Source: Byssochlamys sp. IMV 00236
Lineage: Eukaryota > Ascomycota > Eurotiomycetes > Eurotiales > Thermoascaceae
DNA length: 17,548 nt
Assembly (NCBI GenBank): GCA_001931875.2
Contig: MSJH02000124.1
Coordinates: 1 to 17,548, forward strand
Direction: 5' to 3'
Positions 1 through 10,578 of this stretch are shown piece after piece. Below the pieces are notes generated by a model. That model was not told the origin of the DNA. It saw only the letters and a list, made by a program, of their open reading frames with translations, and made no database searches. Made by a program: the position numbers and the translations under genes. Numbering within the stretch: position 1 is the first letter of the stretch; each line of letters begins with the position of its first letter.

Positions 1-856
1 CAATGTTGTCTGAAGCAAAGAGTAGCAAAACTTGTATAAATTCTATATTCTCTCTCTTTGTTGCTTACTTCTCTAAAGATAATTGAATCAAAAGGAAGTT
101 CTTTAAGGTAAGTATCTTATAAATGATTACAAGGATTAAAGAAGAAAAATATGACAGACACTTTATGGTTTCCATGATGACCTTTTGGGGGCTTGCTCTC
201 TTTTGTGTTATCATATCGCCATTTTACGTGCTGGATGATATAAAAAACACGCGATGAGCAATCATTTATAAATCATTTTATTGCTGCTAACTATAGTCTT
301 GCAAATCTCTCTTGTTTCTATGGTTATTTAAAATTTGTATATGAATAAAATCTTATCTTTTTTAAAACAAAAACGCGTTTTTTTTTTTGTTACTTCACTT
401 TTCTGTAGCGTATCATTTTTTACATTTTGAACACTTTTCCTACTGCTCCTTAATGAATACATTCTGAGATAGAGGATGAGTAAATCATCTTACTCCTCTA
501 TGATCCACCTGCTCATCTGATCATCCTCTTGACCTCAGACGGACTTGAAGCTGGACTTGACATTCTCTTTCTTGATGGCCATATAAACACTATTGAAAAT
601 CAGTTAATCTATATACACATCATATATTTCTTTGATTTATGATCAACCATTGATGAACTACATCCAAAAGACTTGTATTAAATAAAGAAAATATTCATGC
701 AGAAGCATTCACAAAGATGGGACTATTTTTTGTCAAAACCCTCTCTTCACCTGATACCTACCCAATCTTTTTTTTTTTTTTGAACTAGAACGGGACCCTC
801 AGGCGATTTTTATTTCTCTTTTTTCTTTTTTCTTTATTTGATCTATCAAACACACA
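1..856. other. Non-coding stretch upstream of the vezatin-like gene
   Basis: I see no convincing gene here. The strand reading 3-83 opens with ATG and codes 27 residues before TGA, and a good splice donor (AAG|GTAAGTATC) lies near 107-118, but nothing recognisable precedes it. Long T runs lie at about 376-388 and 769-781. An imperfect hairpin lies at 469-501 and a short direct repeat (GGACTTGA at 541-548 and 553-560) follows. The last 150 bases, pyrimidine-rich around 810-840, probably hold the promoter and 5' leader of the gene starting at 857. Confidence 0.5.
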
Positions 857-2808
857 ATGTCAGAAATTGTCGTCTATGAAGATTCCCCAATGGCCGAATA
901 TCTACAGTGTAAAAAAAAAGAGAGAGAGATATAGCCTATTCAAAACATAATTAACTCTATGAAAAAATAATAGCTGTTGATAAACCAGAAACGACAGTAA
1001 AAGTTGCTCCACTCAACCTTACAAACAATAAGACAAATGACAGCTCTATTAGCAAAAGACCAAGCATTTCACGCATGTGGAGACATTCCATATTTCACGT
1101 AAATATTTACATACAAGTCAGCAGGACGGGGAGAGAAAAACATATGCACGAAAAAGGGAGCATAATAATAACACTTCACTTAGGATGCATTCTCAATTTC
1201 ACTTCCCAAGACCGAAGAAGCAGCCTTTGAAGAAAAATTCAAGTATCTGGTTGTCACGTCACCTCTTCTGAATGAAGTGCTCACATTTCATCATAATAAG
1301 CAAAGGCACCGGTTCACAGAACACCTCACTTTTCAAACGAACGGGGCGACTAAATTAGGTGTCACCAGCAACCTGGTTGCTACGTTGATGCTACTCTTCG
1401 GAGTTGAGCGATATACCCTTCGTCCGCGTATTCCGCTCATAACACTCACCTGTTCCACATCGGCATCCCTATTCTATATCTACAGGCACAAACGACGCTC
1501 ATCGGTCCGACAGCTTTATCAATCAATTTTGTCCAAACTGCAATCTTTCATTGAACAGTGTGATACGTTTGATACAAAAGTGCAACGAGTACTTATCACC
1601 ATACAAGAAATCGAGCTCGTATCCAGAGGCTACCGACTGTCTACACCTTTATCTCCAATATCCCGCATCGAACAAAACAGTAAACAAAGAAAATGTATTC
1701 ATCTGAGAAGCCGGTTAGCATCTATCCTAAGAAGAGCATTTATCGCCTACGAAGAAGGCATCATTGACTTGGTGAACGTGATCGATAAGGAACATCTACT
1801 TAGCCTTTTCGAAATGTACAATGTTCACTCGGTTGCTTCCCTTTCCGCCGTCGATAGTAGCGAGGATTCGTACAGTCTCGATCAATTGAAAAAATTGACA
1901 CAGATTATGCATCTCAAACGAAGGGAGTGTATGGTTCATTTTCTCGCTTTAGGTACTGACATTGATCAGCACGGTTGGAAAATAGTAAATGACATCTTGA
2001 ACCATTTTTTAAAGGAAATCGAGAACTTTACAAAAGAAATGGTGGAGGCCCTGGACGCTGAGTTTTGTAAGTAGCACTTTTTTGTATTTGTTGATATACT
2101 GATGCATGGGTAAATAGATAAGCCAATCAACACATTTGATGCAAAGACCAGCAAGATCATGGACTCTCGACTGAAATTGTTCATCCATCGATTATCCTCT
2201 CTCGAACAAGAATTACGGACACTGGAAGCAAAGGTTTATTTATGTAACGAAAGCGTGCGGCAACTGAGTCCCGAATCAGCCGAGGAGACGAAAGAAAAGT
2301 TGCTCAGCGACTATTTATCTGTGCAAAAGGTATTTCAAAATATGCTGTTGGAATGGGAAAATGGAAAAGAAGCACTTCAATCCTATTTGGAACTACCATC
2401 AGCTACAGTTGCAAAAGAGGAGACAAAGGCTGTTGAATCCGCACAGATAGAGGAAGAGGAAATTCAAGATGAGTCTGAAGGCAAGGGCATCATTCTCGAT
2501 TCAGAAGATGTTGCTGACATTCTCAATCTGCCTTCAAAGGCTTCAGTGTATGAAGCTATTGCTGGTGTGGTAGAAAAGAATGGGAAAGAAAGACCAAAAA
2601 AATCTCGAGATGAACGAATTCAAGAAATGAAATTAAAACGAGCTCAAGAGGTACATACAGAACACATGGCGTTGGAGCTTGAGTTGTAATATGTTTCGTC
2701 TAGGCAGAAAAACGCGCTGAAAGAATAGATTCAGAGACAATGGTCCATGAGCTGAAAAGTGTACTTTATAAAAGAAGCACAGAACTAGATTTACAAGAAG
2801 ATCAATAA
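857..2808 (+). CDS. Vezatin-like membrane protein (5 exons, 565 aa)
   Basis: Exons, all phase-consistent: 857-908, 974-1098, 1184-2066, 2118-2650, 2704-2808. Introns are 65, 85, 51 and 53 nt with GT..AG ends. The start was chosen because the first ATG opens an acidic leader (MSEIVVYEDSP) whose frame runs through all exons. Two hydrophobic segments lie near residues 117-134 and 141-160, followed at about 200-220 by the signature EIELVSRGYRLSTPLSPISR, which I recognise from the vezatin/myosin-binding region of fungal proteins. The C-terminal half is helical and charged, and ends with a MVHELKSVL-type segment recalled from the family. Animal vezatin links myosin VIIa to cadherin junctions; in yeasts, relatives of this type include the peroxisomal Myo2 receptor Inp2. 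A role as an organelle or membrane receptor for a myosin motor is therefore inference. The family call is moderately sure, the function is not. Confidence 0.8.
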
Positions 2809-2825
2809 TAAAAACTTGTTTTATT
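2807..2825. terminator. Interleaved poly(A) signals of two convergent genes
   Basis: On the plus strand AATAAA at 2807-2812 overlaps the stop codon of the vezatin-like gene (TAA 2806-2808). On the minus strand AATAAA at 2825-2820 begins on the last base of the SURF1 stop codon (2827-2825). With usual cleavage 10-30 nt further on, each mRNA would end inside the coding end of the other gene. Confidence 0.6.
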
Positions 2826-3817
2826 TATACCCCCCATCTTTTGGCTTTAGTAGGTAAGGCAGGAGGGCGTCTTAGTACTCTCCAGAGCATAATACTGGTT
2901 GCAAATGATAAAGAGTACCAAGTGATCAAGTAATTCAAATGACTATTACGAACTTCAACAGTAGGCGGTCTACCAACAGGCACCCCCTTGTCAATGAGAA
3001 CGTGTTCTTTATAAGGTGATATGTCTAAAAAATATCACAATTTAGTCGACACTCTTTGATTTATCTTACTTCATATTGTACCTGATACTCTTTCAATCAT
3101 GACAGGTTGTGCATTCGTTAACCTGGCCATCGTATCAACATCTGCCCAGTACCACTGATTGTGCTCAATATCATTATCGGGTGTAAACGAATTTTTTTCT
3201 TCATTTATACGTATTAAACCAATCACTTCGACTTCTCCTGTCTCTATACTCTCAGGCCGGGTCCTCTGATCTCTTTTGTCAGAGGGAACCCATCCTCTTT
3301 TGACGAGGATGGTCGTTCCGTTATCTCTTTCTAAGGGTGTAATAATAAAGTAACCCGCATTGCCATCTCCTCTCGTTCTGGGGCCTAGCAGTATTTCCTG
3401 ATCATGTCTATAATGTCCCTTGACATAGACTTTACGGTACTCATATTCTTCTAAAACATCAGGGCTATCTAACCGTATTATATAACTTGTTCTCAGGTTA
3501 CTAAAATTGTGTCTTTCTTACTTTATACGTTTGGGTAAAGGAATGGGTTCTCGATGTAAGCGGTCCTCAAGAGTGTTGATCAACTGAACCTTCCAGCGAA
3601 GTCTTTGAACTTGCCATGTGCCAAGTCCAAATGTTATGAAGGGAATAGTGCACAAAAGTGCTGTGCCAAAGTTGAACTTTCTTTTTCTTGTTGTGTATAT
3701 TTGCTGAATTGGCTTTTTTTCTGTCGAGGCTGCCTCCGTCGTTAACCATTTCTTCATCACACATTGTCGAATATGACTGCCTCCTCTCGTAAACTGTGCA
3801 AATCTATTACTCCACAT
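2825..3817 (-). CDS. SURF1: SURF1/Shy1 cytochrome c oxidase assembly factor (3 exons, 292 aa)
   Basis: Exons on the minus strand: 3817-3522, 3464-3082, 3024-2825; both introns are 57 nt. The first ATG after an in-frame stop at 3880-3878 is used. Residues 1-45 form a basic presequence fit for mitochondrial import. A membrane segment at about 50-68 runs into GTWQVQRLRWK (66-76), a hallmark of SURF1. Next come LPKRIN, EYRKV, GHYRHDQE and LLGPRTRG, the family's conserved core, then VKRGWVP. A second membrane segment lies at about 257-277, followed by a short basic tail. SURF1 sits in the inner mitochondrial membrane and helps Cox1 mature during complex IV assembly. Length matches the human protein (300 aa). 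The first acceptor was chosen at 3465-3466 because the upstream TTAG would give an immediate stop. It converges on the vezatin-like gene and diverges from the Nop6-like gene. Confidence 0.95.
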
Positions 3818-3954
3818 CTCTTTATTTTTAAAGAAAAGCGGCAGGCCCTTGGAGAAGAAGAAAGTCAACCAGTTCAATTACCATACGTGACTGTCAAATG
3901 TTGGATTCAATGAGCTCAATTACAAAAAAAAAGTTTTGATCTTTATTTCTCCCA
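3818..3954. promoter_or_regulatory. 137-bp divergent promoter, SURF1 / NOP6-like
   Basis: The two start codons face away from each other across 137 bp, so both core promoters and 5' leaders must fit here. The palindrome TGAGCTCA lies at about 3909-3916, and an A-tract followed by a T-rich stretch lies just before the Nop6 start. No clear TATA box is seen. Shared control of the two genes is inference from spacing alone. Confidence 0.6.
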
Positions 3955-4703
3955 ATGAGTCCTGACAAAAAGTTAACCAAACGTGAAAAGAAAGCCCAAG
4001 CATTTAAAAAGCGTGCAAAAAAGAATCAAGAGATCACAGAAGAAAATGCGATTCCTCAGCCTGATGAAGTTCCCGAGATCGAACAACCACAGAGTGATCG
4101 TAAGCGAAAAACCGTTGATTCTCAAGAGGCAGTAGCTATTGACGTGCCAGCTGAGGATAAAGAACCTGTAAAGAAAAAGAGTAAAAAGAGTGAGGATAGC
4201 AATAAGCATGCAGACTCTCGATATATCGTATTTGTTGGAAATTTACCCTTCACGACGACCAAAGAAGATCTCCAGAAGCACTTTTCAACTATTGAAAAAA
4301 TCAAATCGATTCGTTTACTGACTGATAAGGCGACGGGAAAGCCAAAAGGGTTTGCATTTATGGAATTCGAAAATGCAAAAGATATGAATGTAAGATAGAG
4401 TAGTAAGATTAAGACGAAGCATTTACCCTCTTTTTAATATAGAAAGCATTAGCTTTTCATCATACATTCTTCAAAAAGAGACAAATCAATGTGGAATTGA
4501 CTGCTGGTGGAGGAGGAAGCAAGAGTGATGCACGTAAAGAAAAGTTAAAGGAAAAGAATAAGCGATTGGCAGAGGAAAGAGTAAGTTTGAACATAGCAAG
4601 CAAACACTGTGTCTCATTAAAACTGCAATAGGCCAAAAAGCACGAAAAGATTAAGGGCAAAAATGTTCAACAATCCTCTTATAAACTAGATGATGATGAA
4701 TAA
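3955..4703 (+). CDS. NOP6: Nop6-like nucleolar RNA-binding protein (3 exons, 214 aa)
   Basis: Exons 3955-4389, 4443-4580, 4632-4703; introns of 53 and 51 nt, all phase 0. Residues 1-88 are lysine-rich and alternate with acidic patches, including a nuclear or nucleolar localisation-type run near 73-78. A single RRM follows: RNP2 in IVFVGNLPF (91-99) and RNP1 in KGFAFMEF (131-138). After the first splice, KALAFHHTFFKKRQINVELT and a GGGG linker follow, a stretch that I recall as typical of Nop6. The C-terminal tail is charged and helical. Yeast Nop6 (225 aa) is a small-subunit processome protein that helps early 40S assembly and binds pre-rRNA; this role is carried over by homology. AATAAA at 4789-4794 is the likely poly(A) signal. 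Confidence 0.88.
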
Positions 4704-5029
4704 ATCAAAGAAATGAATGAATATTCCCCTCCTCTAAGCAAGAGAAAAAAAGAGAGAGAGAAAATGATTTGCATAAGCTTAAATTGTAAATAAACATAGA
4801 ATAACACTTCAAAGTCTTGTATCCAGAAATACCCAATGAAGAGAAGCATTAACAGTTAGTGCAGTGATTATCAATGTTGTTTTATATAAAAGTTGTCTCT
4901 TTTGATTTTGTTAAACAAGACTACTGTAATACTTGTTTATATCATACTTCATAAATCCTGACGCTGACAGAATAAGAATTACATGCCGTACATCTCCCTT
5001 TGATGATCCTCTTCAAGTGTGAACGATGA
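4704..5029. other. Intergenic: 3' UTR of the Nop6-like gene and unassigned DNA
   Basis: A purine tract at about 4740-4764 (GA repeats) and the poly(A) signal at 4789-4794 belong to the preceding gene's 3' end. From about 4930 onward, minus-strand reading may still contain eroded transposase tail, but I cannot align it with confidence. No RNA gene is seen. Confidence 0.4.
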
Positions 5030-5345
5030 CCGCACAACTATTATCTGGGAATATATCAAACTAAGCAGTAAGTGAGTTTTTATATAAAAGAAAATCTTAT
5101 AGATGGGACTGAGTTCAGAGGAATAAGGTGGAAGATACACTGGTATATAAACCCTCTCGAAGATGATAAGATCAGCAGCTTCAGAAGGGATGAGGCAATA
5201 TCCATAACAGTATGGAATCCTTTCATATGGGAAACTCGTTCATAATGTCTAATGCATTGCTGATGTATTGCACATAATGTCCAAAATTGTTAAAAAAGCG
5301 AGCGGTGTTTTCAAACATTCGGTAAATTGAGAGTGGAAGCACAGT
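5030..5345 (-). pseudogene. Relic of a Tc1/mariner-type (DDE_3) transposase
   Basis: Read on the minus strand in two frames, this stretch gives the catalytic end of a DDE transposase. HYVQYISNALDIMNEFP (about 5277-5227) leads to MKGFHTVMD (5226-5200), where the D matches the second catalytic aspartate of the family's VMDNA motif, here changed to VMDIA. After a frame change come AADLIIFERVYIPVYLPPY and SSELSPI, with LPPYSSELSPI at 5134-5102. That matches the family's LPPYSPELNPIE block, in which the E is the last catalytic residue and is here replaced by Y. At least two frameshifts and both motif losses make it dead. Such elements cut and paste DNA. The 5' half and the terminal inverted repeats were not found, so the limits given are those of recognisable homology. 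Confidence 0.75.
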
Positions 5346-6038
5346 ATCATCAAAGCAAACAAACAGAACAGTTGTACAACTATAGTACTGTCTTTTTAGC
5401 TTACAGAGAGCCATCAAGGATCGTCTTGAACACGACAAACAATACTGCTGGCCCCGAAAACAAGAAAAAGAAATGCGACATCAAAATGATCAGCGGTTTG
5501 TTAGATAAATGTGTTTTGGCATAAAGTTGCATATGTCATACAGAAAAGATGAAAGCTTTATTTGATTAGCCAGAAAAGAAATAAAACATGGCTTAGAGAA
5601 CCACGGCTCCATTTTCAGTATACTTCTTGTCTATCGGATCAATACTCAATCCGATCACCGTATCTCCCCCCTGTCCTTTTATTAGACTTGTTCATAATGT
5701 TACATCAAATATCCCAATTAAGACCTGGATATAGTAGAATACAGGCACAATAACTAGCAAACGATAGCAAGAGGTTGTTTGATATACACACAACTTGCCT
5801 ACATCATCCTTTCTTGCATACTTGTTTCCCTCCTGTCCTCTTTCTTTCTCATTTTCCGAAGAACAGCCGGCTTCATCTTTTTAAAATTCAGTCCGGATAA
5901 GATTAACCGTCCTGCCATACTTTCCCCTTTTGCAAAAGATAATGCGTGACTTTTAATTTCAAACAGCATTATTATAACGGTCGATCTTACGCTTCTTCTT
6001 CTTTTTCTTTTTTTCATATCAACGATCAGCTTTCAATC
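5346..6038. other. Intergenic before the nucleotide-sugar transporter gene
   Basis: No gene was recognised. The minus strand may include the ruined 5' half of the transposase, but no family motif could be read. A perfect 7-bp inverted repeat ATCGGAT/ATCCGAT lies at 5633-5639 and 5649-5655. A pyrimidine-rich run at 5990-6016 (CTTCTTCTTTTTC type) just before the ATG at 6039 is a common promoter or leader feature in fungi. Confidence 0.4.
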
Positions 6039-7416
6039 ATGGATAATTCATCAGGATTTACGGGAGCATTACTACAGATGATAGCATCTGATATGCCAAT
6101 GATTTTGTCGTTAATCTTTGGTGGTTGTTGTAGCAACGTCTTTGCCTTGGAAGTCCTTGTCACGTAAGTGTTTTGTTTGTTTCAATGGTACAGTAACTCA
6201 CTTTAAAGCATATAGTGACGCACCAAGAAGTGGTAAGAGATAAAATAAAGCAGTATAAAAAATGCTTTGAACAGAAAACTGACATTTCTGCAGGTCAGTT
6301 AATCACTTTTGGACAATTCCTGTTTGTTGCAATAGAGGGATTACGACACCAACTCACCTGGGGAACATACGGACCGAGACTAAAGAAGACAGTTGTTCCC
6401 TTGACACACTGGTTGTTCCTAGTTACATTGTTCTTTATTGTTTCCTTGTTGAACAACATTGCCCTGGGATACAATATATCAGTGCCTTTGCATATTATTT
6501 TTAGAAGCGGTGGACTGATTGTAAATATGATTTTAGGAACTCTTATCTTGGGTAAAAGGTACGTTTATCTTATTTTTTGAGCTTACGTAGACTGGTATTA
6601 AATAGTAGACAGATACTCTGTAGGTCAAATCACAGGTGTTATCTTTGTCACCGCGGGTGTTATCTGGGCCACTTTAGATAACGCATCATCAAGTGCCGAG
6701 AGCAAGACAGGAAATACAACAGAATTCATCACAGGCATTGCGCTTCTTGTTATTGCCATGGTGTTATCGGCCGGAATGGGATTGTTCCAAGAAGTAACAT
6801 ACAAAAAATATGGCAAGCAATGGCGAGAAGGATTATTCTACACTGTAAGTTATAAACATGAATAAGCAGAAGGATATTAACGATATATATAGCACTTTCT
6901 TGCCCTGCCTTTTTTTCTTATCTTTTCAAAAGATTTGCTTGGTCAAGTACAAGAGTATAACAAGTCACCTTTGATGCCTCTCTCTGTTATTTTGGAGGAA
7001 GTACCTGTTCTTGGATCCATTGCTACATATACCCCTGATATAATCAAGACGGCTTTGCACACCATTGAAATTCGTAAACTATGGGCTTATCTCATCCTAA
7101 ACATGGTGACTCAGTAAGTGTGTTGTGTAAATAATAGGTAAATAAATACTGATGTTGTTTTAGATATGCATGTATTGCTGGTGTAAATCGAATGACATCT
7201 GTGGCTACTTCACTCACACTAAATCTTGTTCTCAACCTACGAAAATTCACCTCCTTGATCATCTCCATCATCTATTTTGACAACCATTTTGGATTTGGCG
7301 CTCAAATGGGAACTGCAATGGTAGTTCTTGGAACATTAATCTATACGCGTGCTGGACTTAAATCAAGTCAAAAGGCAAACAATACTAATGTGTCAGCATC
7401 AGTAAAAGCAAAATAG
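6039..7416 (+). CDS. YEA4: Nucleotide-sugar transporter, UAA family, Yea4/SLC35B4 type (6 exons, 370 aa)
   Basis: Exons 6039-6163, 6216-6232, 6294-6558, 6613-6844, 6893-7113, 7164-7416; introns 52, 61, 54, 48 and 50 nt. The start is the only in-frame ATG after the upstream stop. Motifs match SLC35B4/Yea4 from end to end: FGGCCSNVFALE, LITFGQFLFVAIEG, PLHIIFRSGGLIVNMILG, GLFQEVTYKKYGKQWREGLF, LILNMVTQYACIAGV and LVLNLRKFTSLIISI. About ten hydrophobic segments are seen. Yea4 is an ER UDP-GlcNAc carrier needed for normal cell-wall chitin, and SLC35B4 carries UDP-GlcNAc and UDP-xylose; UDP-GlcNAc is the likely cargo here but substrate cannot be read from sequence. Exon 2 is only 17 nt. AATAAA at 7456-7461 is the poly(A) signal. 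Confidence 0.92.
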
Positions 7417-7455
7417 ACTCTCCATTGTCCTTGCATTTTCTCTCTCTTTGATATC

Positions 7456-7461
7456 AATAAA
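7456..7461 (+). terminator. Poly(A) signal of the transporter gene
   Basis: AATAAA lies 40 nt past the stop codon. The 268-bp gap to the next start codon (7685) must hold this terminator and the GUF1 promoter. Confidence 0.55.
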
Positions 7462-7684
7462 CAAATTGAATCAATATTTATAATTGACTTAATAGACATC
7501 AATCCGTGTCCTCTTATTTTACCCTTTTCCCTCAGGCAGTGAAAGGGATAAATTTGCTTGTGAAGAGCTGCATTAAAAAGTGATTTCAACATCAGCAAAG
7601 AAAATGACACAAGCCACGAATTTCAAATTAAAATGTTCAGGGATTATTATCATTGACATTTCCCCCTCTAGAAATTCCAACTTA

Positions 7685-10377
7685 ATGAGCACAGGCTTGC
7701 TACTTAGGAGACTACCTAGTCACTTTCCAACTAAAGTATACAATAAGTCTAGTATATTACTTTCATGCCATAAGCGATGGAATTCGAAAAGCACCACCGA
7801 AGTATAAAAAGTGGAAACGTCTTTTTTAAAAAACAAAATAACTGACAACGTACAATAGAAATTGAAAAGCGCAAACCCGAGTAAGAATATTGACTTGACA
7901 CATTTTCCAGCAGAAAATATTAGAAATTTTAGTATTATTGCACATATCGGTAATAGTCTATTTTAATCTATAGTGTGTATATTCACTTTTTATTATTGTT
8001 ATATAGATCATGGAAAGAGTACACTAGCAGATAGGTAAATAATGTATAAATATAAAAGGAAACAACAGACTCAACTAGATGATAGACTATTAGAATTCAC
8101 AAACACGATATCAAAGACAGGATCAAATAAACAAGTACTTGATAAATTAAAAGTGGAAAGAGAACGAGGAATTACGGTGAAAGCACAAGTAAAATAAGAA
8201 AAAAGAAAAGCAAGAAACCATCTAATTATATATTTATCTTAGACTGTATCCATGTTTTATCAATATAAAGGGAAAGAGTACCTGCTAAATTTAATTGATA
8301 CACCGGGCCATGTGGATTTCAGTTATGAGGTGTCACGTTCCTTGGCGGCATGTCAAGGTACTATCCTACTCGTTGATGCCGCTCAGGGCATTCAAGCACA
8401 GACCGTAGCAAATTTTTACTTAGCCTTTGGTGAAGGTTTAGAGATTATACCCATACTAAATAAAGTAATAAGAAAAATAGACACACATACACGTATGTAT
8501 CAACTATTTCATTAGATTGATCTTCCTGGAGCAGAACCTGAACGAGTGAAACGGCAGATTCAGAGTGCATTCGAATTAGACACATCCTCTATATTACAGG
8601 TAAGACTTGATCATACAAAAGAAAAGGGGGGCCTCACAAAGAAAAACAGATCTCTGCAAAGTCTGGAATCAATATTGATAAAGTATTACCCAACGTCATT
8701 GAGAAAGTACCACCACCTATAGGGGAGATAGAGAAGCCTTTCAGAGCCCTTTTATTTGACTCATGGTACGATCAATACGTCGGCGTTGTTTGCATGCTAG
8801 GTGTGAAGGATGGTGTGATTCGAAAGGGAGATAAGATTATATCTGCGCACTCGGATACTAAATATGAGGTGACAGAGGTTGGCATTATGCATCCAGAGCA
8901 AGTGCCTACAGGCTATCTGTAAAGCAATCATAAATACTAAATATAACCTGCTCTAACTTGTGTGTATTTAGACATGCGGGCCAAGTAGGATACATTATCT
9001 GTGGTATGAAGAGTGCCTCTGAAGCGCACATTGGCGACACATTTTATCATGTAGGACAAAAGGTAGATGTCTTGCCTGGCTTTCAGCCTGCACAATCAAT
9101 GGTATTTGCTGGTATTTTCCCCGTAGACACGAATGATTTCCGTAAATTAGACGATAATATCAGAAAATTGACCTTGAATGACGCAAGTGTGAGTGTACAT
9201 AAGGAAACAAGCCATGCGCTTGGCCAAGGATGGCGATTGGGGTTTCTTGGCACGCTACATATGGACGTGTTTAGACAAAGACTAGAAAATGTAAGTGGTA
9301 AAGTATATCCTGTTTTTATTTCATCTAATATGCTTTAGGAATATGATGCCAATATCATTGTCACTCAGCCTACTGTACCATATAAAGGTAATTGAAACCA
9401 TGGTATTGAACCAGTTCATGTCTAACATTGAAAAAGTCATTTACAAGGATGGCACATCCAAATTGGTAAGAAATCCTTCCGACTTCCCAGATATGGACGA
9501 ACGATCACTTAGAGTATCCAAATTTCAAGAACCAATGGTCCTAGCAACCTTGATCTTTCCTGATGTAAGTCCACACTATGTTGTAGATGCATATATTAAA
9601 TAGAGTAGGAATACATGGGTAAACTGATTGAGCTATGCGGAGTAAGTGAAGACAGGTTACAATAGAATGCTTATTTAGATTATCGAATAGAGTAGACGAG
9701 GTGAACAGTTAGAGTATACATATGTGGATGAAACACGTGTCATGATGAAGTACAGATTACCACTGGCTGAAATAGTGACAGATTTCTATGATGAACTCAA
9801 AAGCCGGTCATCAGGTTATGCCTCATTTGACTATGAGGAAGCAGGTTATGAGGACAGTGATTTAGTCAAGGTGTGTTACAAATATAGCCATAAAACTATC
9901 TTTACTCAATTCATAACAAAAAGATGTCAGTACTCTTAAACTCTAAACCAGTCGATGCATTATCTGTCATTCTACATCGTTCACAAGCAGAGTTTGTTGG
10001 TCGTGATTGGGTCAAACGACTAAAAGATGTTATTCAAAAACAATTGTTCGAAATATCTATTCAGACTGCTTTAGGCACAAGAATCATTGCAAGAGAAACG
10101 TAAGGAGTTTGAATCATAAATAGGCAATAACCTTTGTATTAATTATATTATCAGTATTTCTGCGCTACGAAAGAACGTTACAGCCAAATGCGTAAGTAAG
10201 ATAGACCTATTGGATTGTTTTTTATTTATCATTTTTTAGTACGGTGGAGATGTGTCTAGAAAAATGAAATTATTACAAAAACAAAAGGAAGGCAAGAAGA
10301 GAATGAAGATGATCGGCAATGTGGAGTTACCTCAGAAGGCATTTTATGATTTCATGGATAAAAGTAAAAGCTCATAG
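7685..10377 (+). CDS. GUF1: Mitochondrial translation GTPase GUF1 (LepA/EF4), 15 exons, 657 aa
   Basis: Exons: 7685-7801, 7859-7949, 8007-8034, 8086-8188, 8243-8464, 8516-8599, 8650-8918, 8972-9290, 9339-9387, 9437-9564, 9609-9641, 9691-9870, 9924-10099, 10155-10191, 10240-10377; all phases agree. An Arg/Ser-rich presequence ([14 protein letters not shown]) fits mitochondrial import. GTPase motifs are intact: [12 protein letters not shown] (P-loop), [11 protein letters not shown] (switch I), DTPGHVDF (G3), NKID (G4, split by an intron) and SAK (G5). The LepA block [20 protein letters not shown] and the LepA-specific C-terminal region (SILR-type [19 protein letters not shown]) follow. Yeast Guf1 is 645 aa. 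It binds mitochondrial ribosomes and helps translation under stress. An in-frame ATG at 7604 could add 27 residues, but that leader looks less like a presequence. AATAAA at 10422-10427 is the likely poly(A) signal. Confidence 0.96.
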
Positions 10378-10578
10378 CGGAATAATACATCATCCGTAAG
10401 TTACGTGTGTGTTGATTACATAATAAAGTTATTTTATTATTATAATAAAAGTAGTTAAACATAGAGATAATATTAAGTAGTAAATAAAAGAAGCGTATGT
10501 ATATAGAATAGAATAAAGAGGGGACAAAGGTGTATATGTATAAATGTATAAGTATATATATATAATATATATAGTTTG
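10378..10578. terminator. Shared 3' region of GUF1 and the convergent minus-strand gene
   Basis: AATAAA at 10422-10427 serves the plus-strand gene. TTTATT at 10433-10438 reads AATAAA on the minus strand and would serve the 10579-11181 gene. A TA-repeat run lies at about 10550-10572. Confidence 0.5.

Noticed and set aside
461..480. CTGAGA as part of a TPP riboswitch
   Set aside because: The other conserved riboswitch blocks are absent and no thiamine gene is near.
1966..2184. 72-codon minus-strand frame across an exon border of the vezatin-like gene
   Set aside because: It is antisense to a well-supported coding exon and intron and shows no motif.
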